A DNA stretch of 64,000 bases from Oasisia sp. SBJ-2009 (taxonomy: Eukaryota; Annelida; Polychaeta; Sabellida; Siboglinidae), in assembly GCA_964017155.1 (NCBI GenBank), contig OZ024861.1, positions 49,427,513-49,491,512 of the forward strand, in the 5' to 3' direction. Shown one piece after another: positions 51,750-64,000 of this stretch. Numbering within the stretch: position 1 is the first letter of the stretch; each line of letters opens with the position of its first letter. Made by a program: the position numbers and the translations under genes. Under the pieces are notes generated by a model. That model did no database searches, was not told the DNA's origin, and worked only from the letters and a program-made list of their open reading frames with translations.

Positions 51750-52640
51750 TTTTAACTGAACACTCACGCCAACGTCCAAGCCACACAAAGGTTTTTCCTT
51801 TTTGAGATTGGCAAACTGCCAACTCCACATATCGCTCCTCCCAAGTAGACAAAATTGTCTCTTTGCTTAAGCTTCTTCCCATCATGGTGTATTTACAGCT
51901 CTTTGCTCCTATGTCCCACCCACATTACCTCAGTCTTTTCCAAACATACTCTCAGTCCAAGTCTGCTGAACATATCTTTCCACTCTATCAGCTGTTCTTG
52001 GAGAATTGCTTCCCCGTCCGCCACTACTGCCAGGCCATCCATCTGAGTACAATAGTTTCCGGAGTATGTCTTTTGTACACATCTTTCTGCTTATCAGTTT
52101 CACCACTGCGATAAACAACAATGGGCTCAAGGCGCTCCCTTGTGTCAGGCCAACATTCACTTTGGACTTTCCTGACACTCCCGGTCCACACAGCTCCCTG
52201 CTCTTCGTGTCCTCATACGTCCCCTCCACCAACCTGACCTCCCCCTCTGGGACCCCGCCCACCTCAGTGTACCCATTGTCATTTGTCTTGGGAATGTAGC
52301 CTAGGCCTTCTCCAGGTATATGAATCTAATTGCCATATCCTCCTGTCCTGCCAGTTTCTTCTCTACTAACTATCTCTGGGCAAACATCCCATCCGTTGTT
52401 CCTCTTCCTTGTCTAAACTCCACCTGTTCTTCACCGATTTTCCCTTACACTATTGCTTTTATTCTGCCATCCAGGATTCTTTCCAGCAACTTCAACATAT
52501 GACTTAGCAACGTAATGCCTCAATGTTTTCCCGGGTCATGCACATCTCCCTGTCTTTTCAAAATTCGGACAAATAGCCCCGTTCTTTATTCCTCTGTGAA
52601 TTTCCCGTCTCTCTTGCAGGTGTTCAGCAATTGTTTTGTC
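51750..52640 (-). pseudogene. RTE-like reverse transcriptase relic
   Basis: Minus-strand pieces include a GRGTTDGMFAQR block, then VGLTQGSALSPLLFIAVV, then DILRKLLYSDG at the place of the catalytic YxDD, which is damaged. The order fits an RTE/BovB-type element decayed by frameshifts and stops. Confidence 0.75.
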
Positions 52641-52773
52641 GATCATCTTCCAACTCGCTCAGCCACCGCCACCGCCAGCATCTCTACTCGCACTTCACCA
52701 ATGCCTATTTATCTTTCCAAATAAGTATAGCCCGGGCTGTGACAATTTTCATAAAGCTTACACTACATCCCAC

Positions 52774-53315
52774 CACTGTGTGTGTGTGTGTGTGTGCGTG
52801 TGCGTGTGCGCGTGCGCGTGCACGCGTGTGTGCATGGGTGTGCGGGGATGTGGGTGTGAGTGGGTGTGAGTGGGTGTGCGTGGGTGTGCGTGGGTGTGGG
52901 TGTGTGCATGTGTGCATGCGTGGGTGGGTGGGGGTGTGTGCGTGGGTGTGGTGGTGTGCGTGGGCGTGTGCATGTGTGTGTGTGTGTGTGTCTGTGTGTG
53001 TTTGTGTGTGTGTGAGTGCGTGTTGGTGTGGGTGTGTTTGTGTTCCCTTGCGCGCGTACGTGTGTGTGCATGGGTGTGCGGGGATGTGGGTGGGTGTGGG
53101 TGTGCGTGGGTGTGCGTGTGTGCGCGCCTGTGTGTGGGTGTGCGTGTGCGTATGGATGTGGGAGTGTGTGCGCGTGCGCGTGCGCGCGTGTGTGCATTGG
53201 TGTGCGGGGATGTGGGTGGGTGTTGGTGTACGTGAGTGTGGGTGGGGTGTGTGCGTGTGTGCATGCGTGGGTGGGTGTGTGTGTGCACGTGTGTGTGAGT
53301 GTGTGTATGTATGTA

Positions 53316-53365
<50 letters not shown>

Positions 53366-53395
53366 AGTGTGTGTGAGTGTGTGTATGTGAGTGTC
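52774..53395. repeat. Interrupted (GT)n microsatellite
   Basis: About 620 bp of gtgtgt, gggtgt and gtgcgt. It gives several spurious open frames on both strands. Confidence 0.95.
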
Positions 53396-53399
53396 GTAT

Positions 53400-56300
53400 T
53401 TACATTCATTGCTTACTCCTAATAGAAAACCTATCCAGCATCGATCATCTGGTTCTGTTTTACATTTTATCGCAATAGTAAATACAAATATTGGGAGTAG
53501 GTGTTTTTTTCTGTGGCTGTATTACTCTTTGGAATAGAGGTCTACGTTTTCTTTGATCTAGTGTTAGATCAGACACAGGCTGAATCATTATGCGATTCTT
53601 AAATATTTTTGATATCTTGCTTTTACGTTTTTGAATTAGTAATGGTTTATTAAAATAGATATTAAACAAATTAATTTACTAAACCTTTACGTTGCGGTTT
53701 GTTTACGTGAAAATCAATTGCTGCACGTGATCTTCGTCAATCATAACCTTTGCCAAAATTATTTACAATGGTAACGTATGGGCGGCATCATATCGGCTAG
53801 ATCAAACTGATCCCATCTTTTATGGACATACCGGTGATAGGCAACAGGTTACGTCACGTGATAATGTTAGTGTACGCTGCGCACGCGTTTGATGATTGTT
53901 GGAAGTTATCTTTAAATATACTATATTTTTGCTCTAAAAGCAGTAAGAAACTTTATTTTATTGGTAATGTCTATGATAATATAAAGTCTTCTTCGGAAGG
54001 AGGGTGCCGATTAATACAAAAAAGAAATGTGACATATATCCACTAATCACTATCTCTTACACATAAAAGCACACTCACTTTTTGTCTCCAGTTAATCTCT
54101 CCCCCAATCTCCTCTCTCTCTCTCTCTCTCTCTCTCCTTCCTTCCTCCCTCATTCCCTCCCTCCACCCTCTCACTGCATCATCAGAATAATGTTTGTTAG
54201 TGCTAAAATCATCCAGCTATCTAGCCCCGTATATAGAATACCATTATGAGTAATATTTAAACTGTTCCTTTTCTACGTTTAGCAAATAGATGAAAGAAAT
54301 GCATAAATGAGTGGCGATGCAATCCTTTTTCGTTCTGATGCAAAATGTGTCAGAGTGAACAAGTTGGTGAATGATCTGGTTGTCTGTCTCTCTTTGTCTG
54401 TCTCCCTTCTGATTGACCTCTCTCCAATACTTTCCTTTTTAAATATTCAACATTTTTTTATCTCCTTTCTTCCCTGCTTGGAGACCCCTCTCCCTCATTT
54501 TCTTTATCCGCTACTATTTCCCTTCTCACTGTCCCTCTACACCCCTCTTCCTCAATACTTTCACCCACCAATCTTTTTCACCTCCCCCCTTCCGTCAGTC
54601 CAATTAAGACGCAATTCGGTACGGTCATGGGTATTTGCACATTCGACAAGAACAGCGAAGCTACTTGTGCTATTCAATGCAACCTTGTTTTGTCCGTGTG
54701 TAATACATGTCATGCGTCATTGTCAGTTTAACACAGAGATAATGCAATGCTTCACTGCCGCCTATATTCTTAGTCTGACGTGCGGCCTCCGACAATGGTA
54801 TGTTCTTGGTCCCGCGCAAGAACGCACAGATTGACAACGTATAATTAGCAACCTCTGTCGCGTTGAACCTGACAAGTTGCTACAAACAAATGACTTAAGC
54901 GTTCGATCGAAAGCATGGATTCGTCGAAATGCAGTTGTAGTCGAAATGTAGTTCTCCCGGTTTTCAGTAGAAGACCAACTTCACGTGTTTATGGACGGTT
55001 CGTGTGCAGTCGGTTGCAGCGTATCGTATGATATTCAGCAAACAATACACATTTGACGCTCTACGTGGTTTGACAGTTAGTCTCGAATGAGCTGCACATG
55101 TTGCAGGTTGGCAGTCATCAGACATTGGGATATACAACTAGACGCCAAAAAAGAGAGCGACGATTGCTACAGACAATTGCTTTAAGGTAGGCTATGTGTG
55201 TAATGTTGTTGTATTATTTAGAACGGCAACTGTTGGTAGTACATTACATATATTGCCATGTGGTACAGTGTCGACATTCAGTACTGCTAACTTGCATAGT
55301 CAAACCAGCAAGGCATTACGGAAGACAAACATTATCCATATTATGCATAACTGTTAGCGTCGTTCTACGTACTATGAATATAATTACACAGATAAAATCC
55401 ATTTCTCATTAAGCAAAACATTACTTGGCAACATATTTGATAGGTAATGAATAGATCCACTTGCCGATTTGCGTCGATATAAATCTTAGGTAAGCACTGT
55501 ATTTATTTACTAAATAAAATAACAAATAACTAATATCTTATAATCCACCTCGGTTTATTATCTTAAATTTTAGTATATCCGTTCGAGTTATATTAGTCAC
55601 TGTAGGATGTACTGTATTATGTATCTGCGTTTAAAAATAATGCCTTGTTTAATTTTATGAAGGAGAAAACGTCGGTGATGTGTGCGCCATATTGTTGCCC
55701 AACTTCCGCTATAGAACCAAGAATCTGCAAAAGTCAAAATTAATAATTATAGTTATGCATGCTAACATATTTGATGTATCATATGATATAGCATGACATA
55801 TAAGCGATGTTATAATGTAATGTTACAACATGATTAACGTCAGATATATCAGCTTACGTGTCTTACAAGTTGACACCACAATTTCACCAGCTCGACGTGG
55901 GTTTATAAGCAAACAAAATGGCTACCTTCATTGCAACTGAGTGTTCCGACCGCACGTGGCGGAAGGGGTTACCTGTGACGCTCATCCTATGGAGGTCACA
56001 ACCGGTCCGGCGAACCGGGGTTTGGGCCAGGTAATTTCCCTCCCATAGGAACACTTCCGGCGGAAGTCGGTCAGTTGTGAGGGAGGAAGGATTGTGACCA
56101 ACCGTGCCAGGGAACGTTATGAGGAGCAACCGATGAGGTATCTCTGGCCGAACTAGTTACATTAAATTGTACTACAGGCTATATACCCAGTGTCTCCCAC
56201 TTCCTTCCCCTCTCATTTTTTTTCTTTTTCAAAGTTTCTCTTTCAAACAGTCAATGTGTGACTTTGACTGTTATGTTTAAGGTATTATTAAGAAAAATAT

Positions 56301-57710
56301 TAATTTAACTAAACTCGAACCTTGTATTGTGTTTTAGCAGCTTTTAATGTTTAACTTTAAAAGTTAAACATTTCTTTTGTTTTAATCGTATACAACATCT
56401 CAGCCTCACGATAAGCTTTAGTTAATTTGTTACACGTACGGAAAGCTATATTATTGAACGTTACAAAAATGCTGGAACTATTTTAAATTGTGAAAAAGTT
56501 AATAGCATGCATTAAATCATAACTATTTTATTCATATTAAATAGCTACCATACAATCATTTCTACTATTTAAATATACTGCTATGTCCTTAATCGTCGAT
56601 AAGTAAATAAATGCAACTATAAGTTATTAACAATAATACATTTAATTTATTATGAATAAAATAACCGCGATCATTCAATGTTAAGATACTTGTTAAAATA
56701 AATTTGTTTGCGTTTATTTATACATATCTAGTATACAACCTTTGGTTATAATCTCTTCAATTGGATATTCATTAATATCAGATTAATATTTTTCTTAATA
56801 ATTAAGAAACATAGTAAATACAAATATTACTACCCAATCAGTATAATCGCGTACATCACCACACTTTCATATGCGTACACAACACGTGACAAAGTACCTG
56901 CCTCAATAAAAACAACTATTAAAAAGCTATGACAGCATCGAACATATCTTGAAATTACACATTTTCATTTTTATTATATAAAACGTAGGATTGTGCATAC
57001 ATTTATCATTATTAGACACACATAGACAAATAGACTACACACACTCGCACACCTAACGAAATTTTTTGATGATAACGAACTTGAGAATATGTTGGATATT
57101 GTTAGACGATGCAACATTTTCTGGTTTAATAACCGTCACTAATAATTCATGCTTGTAGGACACAATTATACTCGTTTTGTAATTTTTCTGGCAAAAACAA
57201 TCTTTGAAATTGGCTGTTGTGCAGCCTTAGTGACGCGATATCAAGTGTGCAAAACCACAATTAGACAGATAGCAGTCTTGTCCAGAAAAATCTATTTGTG
57301 CATGCTTTTACAGATCATGTACTGTTAATTATGTATTCCTGTCAGACCATGTATATTCATTCTGTAACAATACAGTTGTGAATGACTGCAGTTAGAATAC
57401 TGTGTTTTAATGCAAAAGCATGGTCAAATGTTTCTCTAAACCATTGTGTTCACTTGCACAGTTTACAGTAATAACGGTTCAGTGTTGTGTGTGGCAGGTT
57501 CATACCCTGTTGGTGTTCCTTATGCAAACACTACATGTTGTGTGCACACACACTGATTCCATTTCATAAGTTAGCTGGTTTTGTGATCTTTTAGAAATGC
57601 ATTAAACAACTGGCAACATACTGGCCAGTTCTACCAGATAATCAAGTTAAGTGCAACAATTGTAACTCTTGTTGAGGTTAGTATAGCATATGTTGAGGAC
57701 TGTAAAAATT
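53400..57710. other. Unassigned AT-rich sequence
   Basis: No credible coding region. A short (CT)n lies at about 54,112-54,137. A GC-richer, partly palindromic patch lies at 55,880-56,130 (accggtccggcgaaccggggt) with an 81-codon minus frame of no recognisable family. Confidence 0.5.
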
Positions 57711-58164
57711 GAGACTTCAGTCCATCATATCACGATTGGTTGGGTGCACATGAAACAGAGAGGGAGAGACAGAAAGAGATAGAGAGAGATAGAGAATAGA
57801 ACGTTGCCGAGTGCTGGAAACAACTAGAACTAGAGAGAGGTGGTGTCCACAACAAAAGCGAGTAAACTGGGTGAGCATGGCTGAAGAGAGAGAGAGGGAG
57901 AGAGATCCATAGGAGAGAGAGAGCCAGAGAATGAGGTAGAGAGATAGATAGATTATGAATGTTGGTGAAGAGAACGACAGGAAGAATGTACCTGAAAAGA
58001 ACGAGATGGTGAACACATCTAAAGTAAACGAAGTTGTGGATGCGACAGTGATGGTACAGATTATGAATATCAATTTTATTAACTTGGGTTAAACCATCTG
58101 CTGACAACTTGTGAAACCATCCATATGCACAAACCTGTAAGTATGAATCGTTTTTTCAGTGCAT

Positions 58165-58171
58165 ATGTATA

Positions 58172-58228
<57 letters not shown>
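58165..58228. repeat. (AT)n microsatellite
   Basis: About 30 ta units. Confidence 0.95.
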
Positions 58229-58231
<3 letters not shown>

Positions 58232-59039
58232 CTTCGTGCTACTAAGGTTGTATCACACAAAAGTGTGGCACTATGGCATGCGTTTAATAATCTTTTTTGT
58301 ATCTACAAGTTAACGTTTGCAATTTATGAAATGTTTTGACATTTATATTTCAGTCAATTTGAATCTTTCTTCCATGGGAGTGGAAATATTTTGCACGTGA
58401 ACATTCACAGCAGAGAGGTTAGAGAATAAATATAAAACGAATAGTATTATGTTACGGTTGATCTAATTTCTTAGTTACTCTATGCAACATTACAATAACA
58501 AATATCTATATAAATGAAACCATGGTCATACATTCTTAAATCCCCTACACCTTTATATATAACTGATCTGTGTATAATTCTAACTTCACTACTCCTGCCA
58601 ACTCTTCTAGCTGTCCAGATATGCATTTGTTTATGGGATCTAGACTGCCTTGGGAATGGAACATAGCATTAATGTCGTACTTTTACACACAAAAACCTAT
58701 AATATTATTACTACAGTCACTACTCAACCCCTGACACATATACATATTGTGCACAGATGGGAAATAGTATGTATTAGGTACATTAGACGTCACATGGTGC
58801 ACACCCATTGACTTGGTTAGTACTCCAGTAAAAGATCACTAAGGCATATCTATATGTAAGGCAAAAAAGAGGATCTCTTATACATATACCAGTTTTGTGA
58901 TTAACATGGGAATGTGTGCAAACATAGTTAATCATCATGGCAATATGTCAGCATAGCAAACCTTTCATAGCAAGCCTTGATAGAAGAGGGTCCAGCATCA
59001 TGACCACATCACCATTGCAACAGGTCAGATTTGTCATCT

Positions 59040-59560
59040 TGTTAGAAATTGCACCACTTTGACACTGTTTAAGCCTGCAACACACTGACAAATGTTAATG
59101 CGTGCAACACAGTGACACTGTTAGAGCTTGCAACACACTGACATTGTGACAGCCTGAAACACACTTACAAGTTTTAATGCGTGCAACACACTGACATTGT
59201 GAGAGCTTGCAACACACTGACATGTGTTATTGTGTGCAACACACTGACACTGTTAGAGCTTACAACACACTGACATTGATTGTGACAGCCTGCAACACAC
59301 TTACAAATGTTAATGCGTGTGACACACTGACATTGTGAGAGCTTGCAACACACTGACATATATTAATGTGTGCAGCACACTGACACTGTTAGAGCCTGCA
59401 ACACACTGACATTGCGACAGCCTGCAAAACACTGACACTTTTGTAACCTGCAACATGCTGACATTGTTCGAGCCTGCAACACTGACATATAGAGCCTACA
59501 TGACACTGACAGATCCTGCAACACACTGACACCTTTATAGCCTGTAACACAGAGACTCCT
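59040..59560. repeat. Degenerate minisatellite
   Basis: Irregular units of about 30-60 bp built around tgcaacacactgacattgtg and gagcttgcaacacactgac. Well diverged, so old. Confidence 0.8.
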
Positions 59561-60343
59561 CTAAAACAGTGGTAGGTGCTATTGAGGAGCCAGAGTTAGA
59601 CATTTATCAGGTAGCTGAATCTGTATATCACTACAATCAAATTATTCAAGAAAAAACAACATAATGCAAACAACTGCTACATCTATGTGTGTGTTTGTTT
59701 GTGTGTTGATGTACATGTGTGTGCATTTACTTGTGTGTATGTGCTTGTGTGTGTATGTTTGTGTACATGTGTATGTTTGTGTACATGTGTATGCCTGCAT
59801 ATGTGTCTGTACATGCATGTGTTTGTTAATAACTGAGAATATCCTACAGAATACATCCTACACTTATGTTGACACTTTAAAAAAACTGTTTTTACACAAT
59901 AATATTTTTAGTATCATAAAAAATGAATTGGAGTTAAAATGGGAAAACAAAATGATGATGGAAGAAGTGTGGTTTTAGAGCTCTGACACAGGCTGATAAA
60001 GAGCTAGTAAGAACTGCCAACTGACCGGTGAAGTTGCCAGTTGCTCAGCTGACACAAACACGTAACAGCCTTATAATAACATTGAACACCTCATGACATT
60101 TTAAAATAATTAGTTATATTGTATTTGCCAGGAAATTGTAAACAATGCACTGACAATGGCTAGTTCATTAATGTAAGCATTACTGCAAATAGGATCTATC
60201 ATATATGAGCTTAATCATCTATGCTCATTTTCACCATCACGGTCACTATTAAAGTCACATTTGGGATTGGTAAAAATTAGTACATTAGCAAGCTGATCAG
60301 AATCTGTTTCCTTTAGTCTTGTGTTTTGTAAATTACAGAACAG

Positions 60344-60645
60344 ACAGACACAGAGACAGCGAGACAGCGAGACAGCGAGACAGCGAGACAGCGAGACAGC
60401 GAGACAGCGAGACAGCGAGACAGCGAGACAGCGAGACAGAGACAGAGAGACGGAGAGGGAGAGGGAAACACAGAGACAGACGGAGAGAGAGACAGAGAGA
60501 GAGGGACAGAGAGAGAGACATAGACAGAGCAGAGACAGAGACAGACAGGAGAGACAGAGAGAGGGAGAGAGACAGAGAGAGAGAGAGGGACAGAGAGAGA
60601 GACAGACAGAGACAGAGAGAGAAAGACAGAGAGAGAGAGACACAT
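60344..60645. repeat. gacagcga tandem repeat and GA-rich tract
   Basis: A run of about a dozen gacagcga octamers is followed by (GA)n and gacagaga variants. Open frames through it on both strands (poly Arg/Glu/Thr or Ser/Leu) are artefacts. Confidence 0.9.
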
Positions 60646-61429
60646 GTGACCTGACTTTCGAGGACGTGCCACGACATTCTTGGGAAAGGTACAACAGTGG
60701 CTACCTGTTGTGTTGTGTCGGTTTATTTATTGGTTTACACCAGAGAACAGTAGCTTTTTCCATACGAATACAATTTACCCATGATACTTTGCGTAGGTCG
60801 AAACGAACCTATCTTCGATTAAGTCAACGTTCCAATAAAGTTTGTGTCAAACACCTAGTATCCCGTGTGATGGCGCCACTGTAGCGTACAGTACAACATG
60901 CGCTTGAAAAAGCGTCATTCTAAAGATATCCCTTCTGCGGTCTTCAAAATGACCACATTGACCCAGTTAGCTAGCTAGATAAACCGCTGAGCAGACATAA
61001 CATATTTATCTTATTGGAGTGAGGCTGTAAATCAACACTGAAATCGTGTTTCGCTATTCTAGACACGGAGCGGTCTGTATTTGTGTTCCTCAATCAGTCT
61101 TCCTCTTGCTTCAATACGTGCATTCTAACTGCGGCAACTTCGCGACATGTCAAGCGGCAGTAATCGGGGAGGCGAGCTTCACTGGTGACGCGTGGGGACA
61201 CTTAACACACAACGGGCTTGTGTGAGACTGAAGCTGTCTGCTAATCCGATGTTGTAACTAAACAGACGCTGTTTTTAACATGAGTCTGTAATTAAATCGA
61301 CATTGTTGTTAAACCGAGGTTCTGTCAAACCGAGGCTCTATGTCAAACCGAGGCTGGTATTAAACCGAGGCTGGTGTTAAACGAAATCTATCTGTCCTTG
61401 GTGTCATCATCATCACGATCATCATTTTG

Positions 61430-62400
61430 ATCATCATCAGCATTGTGCAGCCATATTGTCCCGTAGCTAGGGAAAGACCTCAGCATGCTACTTCCACATC
61501 TCCCTATCTTGCTCGTTTCCAAGTAGTGATACGCAGTGTCCATCGGTTATCTCGTATCATGCTGATGTGCCCTACCCTGATCCACTTCCGTCTTCTGACT
61601 TGTTCAATCACGTCTGTGACCTTTGTCTTTTCTCTTACCCAGATGTTTGTTTTTCTACCCCGGTATGTGATGTTTAACAAACTCCTTTCCATCTTTGTTT
61701 GTGCGGCTGCTAGCTTGTTCTTTGCTTGTGTGGTGAGTGCCCATGTTCCCGCCCACGTTTCCATGTTTCCGTATGTCCATGCTGGGAGTACGCATGAGTT
61801 TAGTTAGTTGCAGACTTGTCTCTTCAAGCATGTTCCAATGTTACCCTTGAAGATATCGCGGTGCTTGGCGAATGCTGTCCATCCGGCCGTGATTGTTCTT
61901 CTTTGAATCTCCTTGTGTTAATGTTTGTCTCTGGTGCTGTATCTCTGTGCCAGGTAGGTGTAGCTTTCAACGTTCTCGGTCTGGGTGTTGTTGACCTATA
62001 CTGGTGTGTCGTTTTCCATCATCACCTTTGTCTTCGACTTATTCATCTTCAGACCCTGATTTTCACTTTCATCAACTAATTCCTGTAGCATTTGTTGTAG
62101 TTCATGTGGTGTATTAGCGCATATAAGTGTGTCGTCGGCGAAGCGAAGATGACTAAGTTATTCGCCGTCTATCTTCAAGCCTCTGGTTTCCCAAGTCAGT
62201 CGTTAGAATAAATATTATGCTTCCGAGTGCTGCCGTGAACAGCTTTGGGGCGATATGGTATCTCCCTGTCGTACACCTCTCCAGATGTTGATCTTGTTGC
62301 TTTCTTTGTGTAGGTGGACTGTCATCGAGCTGTTAGTGTAGATTTCTTTCAAGAGTGCGATGTACACATCTTCTATCCCTTGTTCTTGAAGCGAGGTCAA
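61430..62400 (-). pseudogene. Non-LTR endonuclease-reverse transcriptase relic
   Basis: Minus strand, in order: EQGIEDVYIALLKEIYTNSS with GVRQGDTISP; a gap; HLRFADDTLICA with LKMNKSKTKVM; then RRRKWIRVGHISMIRDNRW. FADD is intact but stops and deletions break the frame. Confidence 0.8.
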
Positions 62401-63220
62401 ATTACTGCTCTGCCAATTCTAGGCAGAGGAGCTGGCGTTTGCTTAGTGTTAAAAAACATTATATATTAAATATTAATAACCGGCGAGCAGACACGGTTGA
62501 CATAAACGCAAAAAAAAAGTGCCTAAGCGTTACTGCTCTAACATACGTTTTCACATGCAATCATTTCCTGAATTTTAAACAGTATTTATTTACACCAAGA
62601 TATGAATATGTGATAAATACCTAGAGACAATCTAATAATACAGAAGTTTGGTTCATTTGTCACTGAAACCAGACACACCACATACATCTCATCTTAGTCA
62701 ACTGTGTGGAAGACGTGCAGAAATCATGAAAATTGCGATTCACTAGATATGGGTGACTGTGTTCACGAAGCCTTGTACTAACTACAGCGTGAATGCTACG
62801 TCACGACCTCACTGATTGGGCCAGTGCGTCAGCCCGCAATGGGCCATACTGTTTTAATTACCATCATTATCGATTGTATAAACGGGTGAATCAACACGTC
62901 GCATTATGAACGCGTTTGCCGATAGCGTTACTGATGCTGTCAGTGGCCGGTGGCTTAACAGGATCATAAATAAGACCTTGATGCAAAGGTACATCTCAAG
63001 GTGTTCTTCGCATATCTTGTCCGTGAAATACATAACGTTTAGCAGACGCCCTCGCTCCTCGCTTGCCATCACCATCAGATCAAATTAAAACATTTTCTTC
63101 GTTTGGTAAACACCTTCTTGTGTTCACCAAATCAGATTCCCAAAAAACGAATTAAGCTACGTTGTAAACACTGCGCGAAAACTAAGTGTACTAATAAATT
63201 ATTGTAGTCAGGGAGGAGAA
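62400..63220. other. Unassigned sequence
   Basis: Only short frames with no recognisable domain. Confidence 0.5.
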
Positions 63221-63224
63221 TCTG

Positions 63225-64000
63225 GGGTAAAGCGAAACACTGGGTGTAGTGAAACTGTGCCAACACAGCAATATAAATGTCGCCATCTATCTGTTATTGT
63301 TATCAACAGAAGGTTACGTGACGATACGTTGTTTATAGTGGTTGCCATTTGCAATAATCAGGTACGTGTAATTGTGTGAAGATATGTCTGTTTTTTCCAA
63401 AGGTTTATGTCTAACGTCTATGTATGTCTCATGCATGATGCCATTCTTAAGTAGGTCTAAGCGCTCGCTAACGCCTGGTGATGAAACATTATCGTGTAAT
63501 CGGGGTCAAATTGATAATGGGATAAAGTGGAACAATGTTTCACTTTGCCCCGGCTTAGGTCTACACTATTTATTACTGCACACGTATACATGACAATGAA
63601 AACTTATTATAGAAAACTGACTAACAAAATAATGGTCACCAGATGCTACGAACGAAGTGGCGACAACAGTTCGCGACAAAGCAATGAGCCATGGAGAGGC
63701 AGCCATGAGCTATGTCATTCCTAAACCAACTCTTTTTCGAAGGGTTAGGGCTTCGATGGCAATGACATGGCAAAAAAGGCCTAGAACGATACAAGAGAGT
63801 GCTATAGATTAAAAAAGGCATCGCAAAGGAAGGCGAGCGAAAACAAGAGGAGAATGTTGAGGATGTTACATGATTCTTTTGTTCCAAGCTGTATTCTGTA
63901 TCTAGAAGTAGTGAAGAATGGATCAAGTGTGACTCATGTAGCAAGTAGGCACACGAGGATTGTGCAGGAAACAGGCCGGACACTTTAATTATACTTGTGT
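63225..64000 (+). pseudogene. Decayed pogo/psq-type DNA transposase remnant (partial)
   Basis: At 63,655-63,750 the plus strand reads like a psq helix-turn-helix (VRDKAMSHGEAAMSY...PTLFRRV). At 63,915-63,990 it has WIKCDSCSK, stop, AHEDCAG, like the Cys-rich C-terminal part of such transposases. Upstream, ctggggtaaagcgaaac and gccccggc form inverted similarity around 63,220-63,560. The catalytic core is not seen and the window ends here. Confidence 0.45.

Larger units (their letters stand above)
57711..61000. other. Unassigned region with simple repeats
   Basis: Holds GA-rich stretches (57,757-57,950), an AT microsatellite, the degenerate minisatellite at 59,040, TG-rich sequence near 59,690-59,820 and the gacagcga array. 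No gene recognised. Confidence 0.5.

Noticed and set aside
52631..53422. 263-codon Cys/Val-rich frame and its antisense Thr/His frames
   Set aside because: GT-repeat artefact.
54307..54834. 175-codon plus-strand frame
   Set aside because: Pyrimidine-rich low-complexity translation with no recognised domain and no supporting splice pattern.
60313..60884. Arg/Glu-rich or Ser/Leu-rich frames
   Set aside because: Produced by the gacagcga and GA repeats.

Overview
The window is metazoan nuclear DNA. It shows small GT-AG exons spread over kilobases, extracellular modules (VWC, Kunitz, EGF-like, tyrosinase), non-LTR and Penelope retrotransposon relics, MITEs, tRNA-type SINEs and many micro- and minisatellites. 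The domain mix and the junction-spanning minisatellites fit a marine invertebrate. Amphioxus is one candidate, because intronic minisatellites that overlap exon-intron junctions have been described there ('mirages', from memory). A lophotrochozoan is also possible, and the species cannot be fixed from sequence alone.

One protein-coding gene dominates, on the minus strand. I joined 21 exons from GT-AG borders and reading phase: exon 1 (signal peptide) at 38,108-38,237, then exons 2-21 from 28,652 down to 1,323. All 20 junctions keep phase, giving 5,614 coding bases (1,871 codons plus one base). The gene runs off the low-coordinate end, so its 3' end is missing. The predicted product is a secreted multidomain protein: signal peptide, coiled coil, VWC, Cys-rich, Kunitz, VWC-like, tyrosinase A, Gly-aromatic-Asp/Asn pentapeptide ribbon, Cys-rich tail, Cys motif, EGF, Kunitz, ribbon, VWC-like, tyrosinase B, long ribbon, tail, Cys motif, and three VWC domains. 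It reads as an internally duplicated matrix protein. Both tyrosinase domains lack copper ligands, in a complementary way.

Layout. 1-1,300: possible intron with a LINE 3' relic. 1,323-28,652: exons 21 to 2, with introns holding five minisatellites that abut or overlap splice sites, four copies of one MITE, two TTAA-flanked MITEs and a Penelope relic. 28,653-33,168: proximal intron 1 with dispersed repeats. 33,169-42,098 and 42,099-50,669: a near-identical tandem duplication of about 8.9 and 8.6 kb. Each copy carries exon 1, its upstream region and a 65-bp VNTR of about 34 or 25 units. 50,670-64,000: no host gene recognised; it holds a foldback element, L1/Tx1-like and RTE-like reverse-transcriptase relics, a SINE, another LINE relic, simple repeats and a decayed pogo/psq-type transposase remnant.

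Most long open frames here are stop-free translations of tandem repeats and are not annotated as genes.
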